This document shows positions 55,901-63,485 of a stretch of DNA of 64,000 nt, in pieces. The notes under the pieces are model-generated. The model was not told the DNA's origin and ran no database searches. It saw only the letters and a program-made list of their open reading frames with translations. Position 1 is the stretch's first letter, and every line of letters starts with the position of its first letter. Made by a program: the position numbers and the translations under genes. Source of the DNA: Odontocerum albicorne. Lineage: Eukaryota > Arthropoda > Insecta > Trichoptera > Odontoceridae. The DNA lies in contig OX463852.1 in the NCBI GenBank assembly GCA_949825065.1, forward strand, positions 13,988,127-14,052,126, written 5' to 3'.

Positions 55901-58553
55901 ATTCCAATGAATTCATATAACTCGTCTTTTGATATTGGTTGGTTCTTTTCTGAATGATTCGATTTAAATGACGATTTGTTTCTTAAACATCACTTTTACC
56001 ACCTCTTCATTTACAAACAGACAACACATATCTTTTATGGAATGTACATTTATACTTGAATTTCTCAGTCCAGAATCTTCGATGAGAATATTTGATACCC
56101 GACCGATGCCTCGAAGATTGAGGTGGTACTCGTAATGAACTCCATTCGAATCCATGTTTTGATGTAAATAATATTTCTTCGTCTTCTTCACTCGTCTCCA
56201 AATCAGAATATACTTCATCCTGTACCTCGACAAAATCTTCTGATTCTGATATATTGCCTGTCGCCTTAAATTCCAAATCGCTATCATCGCCGTCGATATT
56301 TCCCGCCATCTCAATTATTATATTTTTGAAAATGAAATAATAAATAAAATGTACATTTATTATAAAAAGAGTAATGGTACAATATAACATACCAGATAAA
56401 AAATGATAATAGAAAAAACATACCAGATAAAAATTAAAAATAACAATCAGGATTATAAAACTGGTGACGACCCCTGGAACGGGCGCTAAACGAACTGTCA
56501 AAAAAGAATGAGTGTTTGACATTTCGTCAATTCGCGATTTAAAATCATTAATTTCTGTTGAATTAACTATGAATGTTTTGTTTCCTAATGACATCATTCA
56601 AATCATAGAGGTTTCGATGAGGAATACATAAAGTATGAAGACCCTGCAAGCAGTATATTTCGAGAAATTAAATAAAATATAAGTCATGATCACTCGCTAT
56701 CCATCACCGTACGGCAAGTGTTAATGTAATCAGTCTAACACAACTAAACCATCCAGGATTTTTTATCGATCCCTCTCTTCAAAGGCAGACATTCTAATGC
56801 CGTTTAGATGTGCTGTATTTTATGAATTGCGAAAGTGACAAAATACAGAATGATATTTGAACTTTCCGAAATATACACGATTTATCATTATATAAATTTA
56901 CAATATTTTCTACACTAGTCAAAAATAAATAAGCTTCCAAATTTGATGGTGATAACTCGACAGTTGTAAATTACCTTTTATACCTTTGGTGTTATATTAG
57001 TTGCTGTTGATGCCAGAGTTATCAGACGTTCAAAAGCATTCCCCGTGATTCGACCATTACGCAATAAAGATTGCATTTTATTGAATGATGAATGAGGGAG
57101 GACTTACATAATAATGATGCATATAACAAGAAGGAATAGAAAAACATTTAAAATTCAGTTGAACTTTAGAATAACAAAATATGCTTTAGCGAGAATTCTT
57201 CTAAAGATACATATTATCATGCTGTTTACCTGTCAAGGAAAACAGAGAGGACAGAGCCCCATATTTCTCTTTCATGATATACTTCTTTCACCTCTTCTTA
57301 AGCAATATATATTCTTATACAGTTTCTTAGATTTAATTTGCCCCTTTCCTCTCCATTCAAAACAATTTAATTTATTTAATGTAAGTATACTTTTCTCAGT
57401 TTTACTCTTTTCTTTCCATTCAAAATAATTTAATTTAAATATACTTTTCACAGTCTTACTCTTTCCTATCCATTAAAAATAATTTCATTTATTTAATGTA
57501 AGTATACTTTTCTCAGTTTTACTCTTTCCTTTCCATTCAAAATAATTTAATTTATTTAATGTATGTATACTCATTTAATTTAAGTATTCTTTTCCTAGTC
57601 TATCACGCATCTGAGTAACCAAGGCATTATACATTTTTTTGCCAACCCATTCAAATGTCCAAACCACCTCATAATACTCTATTTTATCCATTTGAATACA
57701 TCAGTTCTCAATTGACATTCATCTTTCACAAGTTATTCTCATATTTTGTCATACATCAATGCATCGTCATATATTCTTTTACGCACATTTCAACAAGAGC
57801 AAAATTTGCAAAGCGTGTATTCAGCGTCAATGATTTATTACCATATATTAAAATTGGCACTGAACCACTATTATGATCAATCATTTTGGCAGATCATGAC
57901 ATTGACTCAGCTATAATCATGAACAATCATTTTGGCAGATCATGACGTTGACTCAGCTATCGTTAGTATATTTATTCAATTAAATTTCTATATGACATGG
58001 AGCAAGAGAAGATTACAAACTGAGATATTATAAATATAGAATATAAGATTCATAACAAAGCATGAAAATATAGTAAAAAATATATATAAATTAGTCTTAA
58101 TCATTACTATTAAAATATTTTTGAAAAATAAGGTTTTGTAAATACTTTTATTGAATCTTTAAACAGTGTTTTTTTTTCTCATCATATAATTGAAATACTT
58201 AAAATGGAGCTCAAAAAATTAAAAACCAGAAATAATTATTTTAAACTAACATATAATACTAATATAGGGAGGAAATTTCAATAACTCAAGAATGTTAACT
58301 CAATTATTACAAACACCAGTTGTAACAAAACTTTTTTTATGGTAAAATTACAACTTACATTTTTCAGAAGGTACACACAAACCACTGGCTTTTCTATAGT
58401 AACCTGGTTCACATTCACATTGGGGATAACAATCTGGATTAAATACAATGGGAGTTGGTGATGTGTCCTCTAGGAAGCTGTCACAAGTTTTACTACGATC
58501 ATTATAACTTGAACAAGGGTTCCATACTTCATGTTCAGGACACGGGATACTGT
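43808..58553 (-). CDS. Multi-domain TIL (trypsin-inhibitor-like cysteine-rich) protein, partial gene model
   Basis: Five exons on the minus strand (58553-58359, 53427-53254, 48715-48512, 47167-46988, 43969-43808) each encode one cysteine-rich module with the TIL signature (8-10 Cys, a CxC pair, then G-Y/F-aromatic and a terminal C-x-P-S-x-x-C). All have consensus acceptors and donors, and every intron is phase 1, so they splice in any order without frame loss. That is typical of exon-shuffled extracellular proteins. TIL domains inhibit serine proteases or serve as structural units in zonadhesin, hemocytin and mucin-like proteins; which applies here is unknown. Neither signal-peptide exon nor certain 3' end was found. 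Separate short genes remain possible. Introns carry two mariners, a piggyBac and a MITE. Confidence 0.7.
44290..44355. repeat. Tandem duplication, about 2 x 31 bp
   Basis: gctgatagtggggcctgctt occurs twice 31 bases apart with nearly identical flanks. Confidence 0.75.
44360..45740. other. Intronic or intergenic AT-rich stretch
   Basis: No exon or element recognised. The words catacaagagaaagtgaccaa (45293 region) and ttggtcactttctcttgtat (45643 region) are inverted copies about 350 bp apart, perhaps the ends of an unclassified element. Confidence 0.4.
45293..45670. repeat. Inverted copies flanking about 330 bp
   Basis: gtcgtcatacaagagaaagtgacca at 45289-45313 is the reverse complement of tggtcactttctcttgtatgacgac at 45644-45668, given here in full as 25-base position ranges (core acaagagaaagtgacc). 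The interior is AT-rich and encodes nothing recognisable. It looks like a DNA-transposon derivative with about 25-bp inverted ends. Confidence 0.6.
45760..46296 (-). pseudogene. Non-LTR retrotransposon C-terminal tail and 3' region
   Basis: Minus frame LALRSNRDCLLAFPDHRSSF then FTVHAVRLWNQLQTNIRLAP and SLACFKKRLKKLLISSQ stop: the typical VRLWN.LP......S...FK..LK..L tail after reverse transcriptase. A 3' region follows to about 45760; its tggcaggtttattgc word recurs at 53107-53152. The 5' end is truncated. Confidence 0.7.
46586..46816. mobile_element. Tc1/mariner-type MITE with about 95-bp arms
   Basis: Flanked by TA (46584-46585, 46817-46818). Ends cagtacctggcggtaa and ttaccgccggatactg; arms stay paired through ggccataatcggctaac and tgtagagcgtcgt, leaving a short GC-rich loop. 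231 bp, no coding capacity. Confidence 0.88.
46988..47167 (-). CDS. TIL-domain exon 4 (10 Cys)
   Basis: Acceptor ctgaaatattag, then (G)CSTPNTILQPCPQQCEGT, CVNPVPLSSCSIECFMNRCR, CKRGYLRDKKDACIPSKECE and donor GTATGA. All ten cysteines of the canonical TIL fold are present, including the CRC pair. Phase 1 at both ends. Confidence 0.92.
47170..48500. other. TIL gene intron
   Basis: No element clearly recognised, apart from a possible partial SINE family B at about 48225-48300 (gttttgggttcgattcccaa). The 47520-47720 part is GC-richer and may be an old insertion. Confidence 0.4.
48512..48715 (-). CDS. TIL-like exon 3 (9 Cys, atypical)
   Basis: Acceptor tttcataatag; encodes SRPCNVTENEIYNPCPLFGS, then a longer aromatic insert (FDYDCDYYFGRQRLCHTSP), SPRCECFFNYARIFGQCLPS and SEC completed across a GTAAGT donor. 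Closest to exon 1 (58359-58553), which also has an E-(I/V)-(Y/W)-N-P-C start. Phase 1 at both ends. Confidence 0.85.
48759..50039 (+). mobile_element. SETMAR-type mariner element, nearly intact
   Basis: The 28-bp ends (ggtccttacatatgaaattg...) are exact inverted repeats, flanked by TA (48757-48758, 50040-50041). 1281 bp, full length for mariner. It lies in a TIL-gene intron on the opposite strand. Confidence 0.96.
48945..49964 (+). pseudogene. mariner transposase with one in-frame stop
   Basis: 339 codons from MENLKYRVIYEYEFHRGTSA to SNGTYFD. A TAA at 49278-49280 (codon 112, after GKVKKL) is the only break; the frame continues as RWVSHELSEANQQTRVD. Paired helix-turn-helix at about 1-110, then the catalytic triad in CDEKW, LLHDNARPHTA and PDLAPTDYYFF, with 34 residues between the last two Asp (DD34D). 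Resembles the transposase part of SETMAR/Hsmar1. One nucleotide change separates it from an open frame, so it died recently. Confidence 0.95.
50256..50450 (-). CDS. Possible cysteine-containing terminal exon
   Basis: After an acceptor-like ttgcag, the minus frame ends ICIPSTDKKEKPCGTSKECS, KYKKISETWYRCTEYDVILD, KGECYHL stop. It has four or five cysteines and lies between TIL exons, but the acceptor would be phase 0, unlike the others, and the CxC pair is missing. It may be an alternative 3' exon or a decayed module. Confidence 0.3.
   Translation of the reverse strand: MQNPLNMLSKSLSKHVLICIPSTDKKEKPCGTSKECSKYKKISETWYRCTEYDVILDKGECYHL
51261..52424 (-). CDS. mariner transposase, open frame with altered C-terminus
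   Basis: Start taken at MEKSEYRAVIKFF (52424), seven codons inside a longer open frame. Helix-turn-helix N-terminal region, linker, then MDETWVYHHDPESKQ, FHQDNAPAHTA and SPDLAPSDFWLF: all three Asp of DD34D are present and the last two are 34 apart. Near the end, copy A reads CIDLMGDYTEQ-stop when translated, while copy B has five extra bases (around 51386) that shift the frame after GDYI. Translation then runs through the 3' terminal repeat into flanking DNA. The catalytic core is open, so activity cannot be excluded. Confidence 0.93.
   Translation of the reverse strand: MEKSEYRAVIKFFVLEGLSATEIHAKMVKVLKESSPSFPTIHRWVLEFKRARTSVEDDPCSGRPKSASTPEIIAKIQDMVLEDHRSTVDVIADTIGISHGTTWHILAEVLGFKKLCAQWVPHMLTMRQKHVRMRLSEQHLEQFRKDKKDFLRRFITMDETWVYHHDPESKQEAKEWCEPGTLAPKRVRVQKSAKKVLASVFWDAKGILLIDYLQTGKTINSDYYCDLLDQLDEKICEKRPGLQKKKIIFHQDNAPAHTAQKTIAKISELGYELLQHPPYSPDLAPSDFWLFSHLKKFLRGKHFSSNEEVIAVVEEYFAGLPESHFRDGTTKLEDRWTKCIDLMGDYIVLSNKSDFPPKKMYFHFRFQNFLTNLYVLTFDVKTKMQAL
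51308..52599 (-). mobile_element. mariner element, copy B (full length)
   Basis: Ends ggttagtcaaaaagttttga and its complement, TA at 51306-51307 and 52600-52601; 1292 bp. Sister of copy A at 10953-12142 and very similar to it. It sits in a TIL-gene intron in the same orientation as that gene. Confidence 0.96.
52602..53250. other. TIL intron, with retrotransposon 3' scrap at 53107-53152
   Basis: Mostly AT-rich. 53107-53152 (tggcaggtttattgc, cttccaactaaacag) matches the 3' region of the non-LTR remnant at 45760-46296, a very short 5'-truncated copy. Confidence 0.5.
53254..53427 (-). CDS. TIL-domain exon 2 (10 Cys)
   Basis: Acceptor caattctag; encodes (G)CDDSNEMIGNCPVSCEKS, CMNPDKIEGCEIRCKKKQCV, CKPNYYRDGDGTCVLFKDC and donor GTAAAT. 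The canonical ten cysteines with the CVC pair. Phase 1 at both ends. Confidence 0.92.
53758..53884 (-). mobile_element. tRNA-derived SINE, family A, copy 3
   Basis: The body ttatgaccaaagtcataggt and head B box (minus: ccagttcgaactcc) match 37108-37260. More diverged and lacking about 25 bases in the middle. Confidence 0.7.
53892..54193. mobile_element. Extra copy of piggyBac copy 3 left terminus
   Basis: TTAACACTTCCCTTACTG at 53892 begins about 230 bp that match 54194-54440 at roughly 90%. A terminal fragment or solo end of the same family lies immediately next to the full element. Confidence 0.8.
54480..54540. repeat. Short tandem duplication inside piggyBac copy 3
   Basis: ataaacaaacacgaaattca occurs twice, about 30 bases apart. 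Confidence 0.65.
54945..56309 (-). pseudogene. piggyBac transposase, decayed (copy 3)
   Basis: Likely start MAGNIDGDDSDLEFK (56309) with an acidic N-terminus (SDLETSEEDEEILF). Then LWISESHFCQSFFTTALSRD, RFIYIYSHIRFDDKETREER (55899-55705), LADNLLLKGLTLTGTLRKNK, RVISLEFIPSREK (55430-55248), and RRWPFRLFMEIIDMAALNAY, LLWIDKYPEWKQNN (about 55060-54945). All are landmark blocks of piggyBac transposases. Several frameshifts lie between them; no cysteine-rich C-terminal finger was seen. Confidence 0.9.
57350..57600. repeat. Minisatellite-like tract, about 3.5 units of 60-65 bp
   Basis: Units contain taatttatttaatgtaagta, tacttttctcagttttactc and tttccattcaaaataattta with small length differences. 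A local tandem expansion. Confidence 0.8.
57873..57961. repeat. Tandem duplication, 2 x 46 bp
   Basis: caatcattttggcagatcat then gac(a/g)ttgactcagctat is repeated directly. Confidence 0.8.
58359..58553 (-). CDS. TIL-like exon 1 (8 Cys, atypical)
   Basis: Acceptor tatttacag; encodes SIPCPEHEVWNPCSSYNDRS, KTCDSFLEDTSPTPIVFNPD, CYPQCECEPGYYRKASGLCV, PSEKC, with the last Cys spanning a GTAAGT donor. The CEC pair and C-V-P-S-E-x-C ending are typical of TIL. Two of the ten cysteines are missing. Most upstream exon recognised. Confidence 0.88.
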
Positions 58554-58671
58554 CTGTAAATATTTTAAGAGAGCAGGCAATAAATTTGCAAAGTAATAAA
58601 AATATGTAACTAAAATTTTTTTTAAATCAACTGTATATTTTCTATTTTCCACCCATCCTGTCATGTAGCTC

Positions 58672-58935
58672 ATGACTGAGCATTGTGACTCTCATGATAG
58701 CCTCCGACGATTCCTCTCCAAAGATTTCTATACTCTGCGGCTCAAAGGGCAGTTGTTAAGGGTAATGCAGTCGTATCTTTCACTCGGTCAGTCCAACACA
58801 CTGGGATTCTTCCTCTTGTGCATCGTCCTTCCACGCCTCTAGTAACCACAAACCTCTCCAAACTGTCTCCTTCGTTACGAGCAATGTGCCCGAAGAATCG
58901 GAGGACTCATCAAAGACATGTAGTCAACGATTCTC
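58672..58935 (-). pseudogene. Non-LTR retrotransposon C-terminal tail
   Basis: The minus frame reads GHIARNEGDSLERFVVTRGV, EGRCTRGRIPVCWTDRVKDT, an internal stop, then AAEYRNLWRGIVGGYHESHN: the standard GH..R......G...G.R.RGR....W.D tail of insect elements, 5'-truncated. Confidence 0.75.
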
Positions 58936-58939
58936 AGTT

Positions 58940-60480
58940 GAATGAGAATGGAGGCATTAGTTCGCCTTGCTGTCCATGGAATTCGTGACATCCTTCTCCA
59001 GCACCACATTTCAAATACATCTATTCTACATCTCTCGCTTGATCGCTTTTTTTAGCTTACCTTATCATATTAATCGGTGTAGAAAACTCAAAGATAGCTT
59101 TAAGCTGTTATAATAAATAGCGGTTAAACTTATCATATTACGTCTAATAGTTACTCTTCTTCCTAATCAAGTCGGTTTCTCAGGTTTGAATCTCATATAC
59201 ATTTTTCTTTGGACAAATTTTATTCTCAAATATTATTTTATCTTAATATAGTTTTTGTCTGTTTTTTTAATATCTCAAGATAAATTCTAAGTGCCCATAG
59301 TGACAAAAAATATTGTATATAAATCTGCCCAAAATAGTCTACAGCAATTTGAGCCTGCTGTTCATCTTACCACTTAGATTCACACTACAATCTTCTTCAA
59401 TCATTAGAAGTTTGCCAATCATAATTTATAAAAAAGAGTATATCATGTACTTTCAACGATAAATATTAGTTTACCGTGTACTTTGAACAATAAACAATAA
59501 ATATTCAGTTAAAATAGAAATCAAGAATAATATATTTACAATTTACTATATCACCATTTGTCATGGATCTACTGATACAAAATAAACAAGCCACTTTCAA
59601 CCAATACATGGTGACATCAATAAACTATAATGAATCATATAGAACTATTTATCAGTTACGCTTTTAATTCTAGGGCGAGTAAACAATACTTCATCGTTAT
59701 CATCACTTTTTATATTTCATCAGGAATACAGGGATGTGATAAAAAACTTCCATCTAGGTCAGTTCACAGCATGCCACTCAATGTCCTCTCATGGCAGGCT
59801 AGACTGTAATACTCCCTATTAACACCAGTGTAAAGCATAAGACGGGGGTTTGATTCCAGCCCCTTGTGGGCAGTAAAATACTGTAACTCTTGGCCAGATA
59901 ATATGTGATATCCTTAATACATGGCCCATTGCATCCACTATATATCCTTATTGTGGTGGTTATAGGCTACGATTGTATCTGAAGATGAACCATCTTATTC
60001 TTTATAAGGCTGTACCACCTATCATCCTCCTAAGACATCTGTTTTCAAAACTGAGAAGACTTCTCTTGTAGAATTTGGTAATACATCAATATTCAGATAT
60101 ATATAGTAAAATAGGTAAGATGCAGGTGTCAAAACAGTCGACCCTCTGTCTTCAAGATACTGCTTGCGGCACCCAAATTAATAAGTAATAATTTGTAAAT
60201 ATTTCAGGAAAAAACTGAACCTTTCTATTTTACACATATTTCATACATGAATGAAGTTTTTCACTGTACCAAACAATGTAACCTAATTCACTGTACCAAA
60301 AAATATCATATTATAATAGTAACATATTTTTAGACCTATAACTTTACTGCATTTCATGTTTGAAAGTTTGTATTGCTGTCGATTGGACTTGACTTAAATG
60401 TTAGCAAGTCCCAAATAATATTTATTGATCAAGATAAGCTTATTATCAGTAGGACCATCTTGCAAGAGTGCTCAAGACGT
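58940..60480. other. Intergenic
   Basis: No gene recognised. About 59795-59880 has a SINE-like tRNA word (gggggtttgattccagcccc, a B box). Confidence 0.45.
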
Positions 60481-60523
60481 ATTTCTAGGGTCTCTTATAA
60501 AGCTTTGGTTTCCTAAGAAAGCA

Positions 60524-60674
60524 ATGTCATTATATAGCGCACGTAACAAAACATTGTCTATGCAAACCATATGGCGTGATTTCCTAGAGAGCGTTGGCTG
60601 TGTCGTTATATAGTGCACGTAACAAAACATTGTCTATGCAAACAAATGGCGTTGGTTTCCTAGAGTGCGTTGGT
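60524..60674. repeat. Tandem duplication, about 2 x 76 bp
   Basis: The block acgtaacaaaacattgtcta, tgcaaac..atggcgt and ttcctagag is repeated directly inside the Harbinger-type element, with several differences. Confidence 0.75.
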
Positions 60675-60782
60675 TGTGAGTGTAATGTCAAATAGCAATG
60701 CTGCGATTTGTATGACGGCCGTGATAGCGGAGCAAACAGTCGTGGAACGATTTTTAGCGGACACCGTTTTAAAATTTAAAAA

Positions 60783-60923
60783 ATGAGTGCAAACGTAATG
60801 TGGACCAGCGAAAACGACGAAATATTGATTGATTTTGTAAGAAATAATGAAGCTTTATATAATGTGAAGAGCAATGACTATAGAAAAGCCCAGTTGAAAC
60901 AAAATATTTGGAATCAGATTTGA
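60783..60923 (+). pseudogene. MADF/Myb-like domain N-terminal fragment
   Basis: ATG then SANVMWTSENDEILIDFVRN, NEALYNVKSNDYRKAQLKQN, IWNQI and stop. The pattern (W..E....LI..V..N..LY......Y......W..I) is the first two helices of a MADF domain, as in Harbinger-encoded DNA-binding proteins. Cut short at 46 residues. Confidence 0.65.
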
Positions 60924-61039
60924 AGTTTCCAACTGACAGTTGTGGGTTCTCATTTCTGCCGTCTGATCGGCGCGCCAGCATCACGTCATGTTACATGCGC
61001 AATATAACGAAACCGCTTTCTTAGGAAACCGTAGCTTAA

Positions 61040-61940
61040 GTGACAGAGTTCATTATGGAGCTGAAATCAAAAAAGAACTAAAATTGCTTAAAAGTTGAAT
61101 GAGTGATCTAGGAGTACACCTCGTAAATGTGGTTATCAACCCATAAAAAAGGCAGAAAGAATGCTAAAATGAAACAAATGTGTCTTTAGATAGAGCGGAA
61201 TGAACCAACGAATAAATAATACTGTTAATAAATTATATAGTTTTCGCATAGTTAATTACCATGCCTCTTTTTCACAATATATAATATAATAATTTTTCTC
61301 AATGTTTACCTATTTTGCTATAAGCTTAAAAAAAATTAATAAATCATTGAAGGAATAAAAATCAACATTTTATAATTATATACTTGTAAATTTATTTGAG
61401 ATATTCTTTTTTTTATCAATGCAAATGTATTCTTTTCAAAATTTTTACACTTTGCACAACCTTTGTTTTTTTAATTTAAAAAGTCATGTTTCTACATTTT
61501 TTTCTCTATAAAGATTAATTGGATATTGCAATAGAGTATGATATACTTTTCTTCTTGTTTTTTATAATATAATTTAATTTTTAATAATGTTTACCAGTTT
61601 GGTCCCAAAATTGAAAATGTTGATCTATATTGCCATATTTTAATCCATTTTAAGAATCTTAAAATATTAAATGTTTAGTTTTCTACCACTCTAAGGAATT
61701 TGTTTCAGACAGATCATAGTAACTTGTATTTTTAAATTAAAAATTTAACTAACATATAAGAGTGAAAATATATCCTCAATATAGCTAAAAAAGATGCAGA
61801 ATTGATTTTAATAAAAATATATCTAACTTCAGACTATTAGCTCGTATTTTTTCATAGTCACCGACAACATTTTAATTTCATTTCAAACATTCTTATTTTA
61901 CAGATAGTCAACATACATTTATCTTTATAAGACAGCTTAA
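61040..61940. other. Intergenic AT-rich stretch
   Basis: No gene or repeat recognised. Confidence 0.5.
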
Positions 61941-61954
61941 AAATAGATTTTACA

Positions 61955-62070
61955 ATTGATGAGTCTTCTCCATTGTGTGCTAAATTCTGAGCACCGTGAT
62001 CTTCTGCTATATTTCGAACTCAGCGCACAACCTGCCTCCATCCCTCCTGACCCTGGATCATGTTGAATAC
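61955..62070 (-). pseudogene. Possible non-LTR tail scrap
   Basis: The minus frame QGQEGWRQVVR, stop, VRNIAEDHGAQNLAHNG resembles the W+..V+.A tail end of retrotransposon proteins. Short and opposite in orientation to the next entry. Confidence 0.35.
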
Positions 62071-62106
62071 AGCGCATAAAGAGGAAATTGATAAATACGC
62101 TTTGTT

Positions 62107-62440
62107 TTGAAATATATTTTTGGGATATACAAAACCTGTGTCCACCCCATAATTCCATATAGCATAGAGTCCAGAGCCGACACTGTCAGAACCAAAAGTC
62201 TCCTTCGAACCAGTGAAATGAAGGTACTCAGGAGTATCGCTGGCAAAACCCTTCGTGATAGACTACGAAACACAGAAATCCGAAGGACGTGTGAAGTTGA
62301 AGATATTGTCAGATGGGGACGACAGAGAAGAAGGTTCTGGAACGAACACATATCCAGAATGGCGGAACCAAGAGCCGTAAGAATGGCCAGGGACAGTATC
62401 CCCCAAGCAAGCAGACCTTCAGGATTACCTCCTTAAAGAT
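62107..62440 (+). pseudogene. Non-LTR retrotransposon C-terminal tail
   Basis: The frame YKTCVHPIIPYSIESRADTV, RTKSLLRTSEMKVLRSIAGK, TLRDRLRNTEIRRTCEVEDI, VRWGRQRRRFWNEHISRMAE matches the conserved region after the reverse transcriptase (Y.....P...YG.E..........L...E...LR.I.G....DR.RN..IR). The frame changes after about 62436. The 5' end is truncated; no reverse transcriptase core. Confidence 0.8.
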
Positions 62441-62519
62441 GGAAAGACAGCTGGCAGTTGACATCACAAGAGGCAAACAATGATGCAGGACCATAACAGG
62501 TCTAAAATAAGAAGAAGCC

Positions 62520-63085
62520 TTGTTTTGTTTTATTTTATAGAATTTGCAATTAAAAGTAAAAGCAACAAGTAAAAAATATAAAATACTCGTAGATGAACTT
62601 TTTTAAAGTAATTTTTGTCAAACATGACTTTTTCCTTTCCTTCTTTAAGTAGATTCTTGGTCTGTTTTTCTGTGTTATTCCTGGAATGTGGACTATTTCA
62701 TTGGAGGTCTGCCTGGTGACTGACTTCCTAAAGGGAAAACCGTGATAAACTTCACTGCAATTCCCGGTCTCGTTCATTCTTTGAAAGTGACCATGTTAAT
62801 AAATGCCCTCTCTGCCTTCCTCATCTAACATTGTATTTCTTCAGTTTAACACATTTTTATTTCTTATTATCTCCGAATGTTTTATCAGTTATAAATTGCA
62901 AGACGAAGGGTTGCTTCCTTTCATGAGGCATGAACTCTAGATCCAATAGAATGTATTTCTATTTGAGAGGACAATTTTTCCAACATTTTGAATAGAAAAG
63001 GTTATTAGTATTTTTTAGTAACACTTGTACTTTTGGTAACAAATAAGAAATAAAAAAAAACTCAAAAAAAAATCTATGAAAGTAA
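62520..63085. other. Intergenic
   Basis: No gene recognised; minus open frame 62777-62550 has no family resemblance. Confidence 0.45.
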
Positions 63086-63088
63086 CTA

Positions 63089-63482
63089 CAGTAATACTTT
63101 GTCCAACGATAGATAGGGATATGTTCCTCAAAAATTATCATGTTAATAGAATTATCATTAACGAAGGTAAAAATAATATTCAAAGTATAGGGATAGATTC
63201 CTAAATTTATTCAAGTATAATTGTAGGCATTACAAATTTTCTTCATTAAAAGAAGTAATCATATTTTTTTTTGATAAATACTAATCAAGCGTCAATAACT
63301 AAAATATCATCAGTAATAGATTAAAACATTTAATAACATTAAATTAAGACATTTAATCAGGATCATTTTCTGATTAAATGTCTTATGACTGAGACTTTAC
63401 TGAAACAATCGGATAATAGTTTTGTTAATTACATTATAGCAAAGTATCCTTTACAGAGGTAACGTAAAATGAGATATTACTG
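63089..63482. mobile_element. Possible Tc1-type MITE
   Basis: cagtaatac at 63089 and its complement at the right (gatattactg, to 63482) are flanked by TA; about 394 bp. Only 8-9 bp of the ends pair well, so the call is tentative. A 16-bp perfect hairpin (63345-63360, 63370-63385) lies inside. Confidence 0.45.
63345..63385. repeat. Perfect 16-bp inverted repeat
   Basis: taagacatttaatcag at 63345-63360 pairs exactly with 63370-63385 around a 9-base loop. Confidence 0.8.
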
Positions 63483-63485
63483 TAA

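Larger units (their letters stand above)
54194..56724 (-). mobile_element. piggyBac element, copy 3 (third family)
   Basis: Left end TTAACACTTCCCTTACTG; right end reads ccgtacggcaagtgttaa (56707-56724), complementary at about 15 of 18 positions; TTAA at both limits. 2.53 kb, near the usual size. Interior encodes a decayed minus-strand transposase. Terminal sequence differs from the 2594/18583 family. Confidence 0.85.
56725..58350. other. TIL intron with two tandem repeat tracts
   Basis: No exon seen. Tandem tracts lie at 57350-57600 and 57873-57961. Confidence 0.5.
60501..61036 (+). mobile_element. PIF/Harbinger-type element, truncated
   Basis: Ends agctttggtttcctaagaaa and its near-complement ending tttcttaggaaaccgtagct, with the 3-bp duplication TAA at 60498-60500 and 61037-61039. 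536 bp. It contains a MADF-like reading frame (60783-60923) and an internal tandem duplication of about 78 bp. TWA target duplications and a MADF/Myb protein both fit PIF/Harbinger. Confidence 0.78.
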
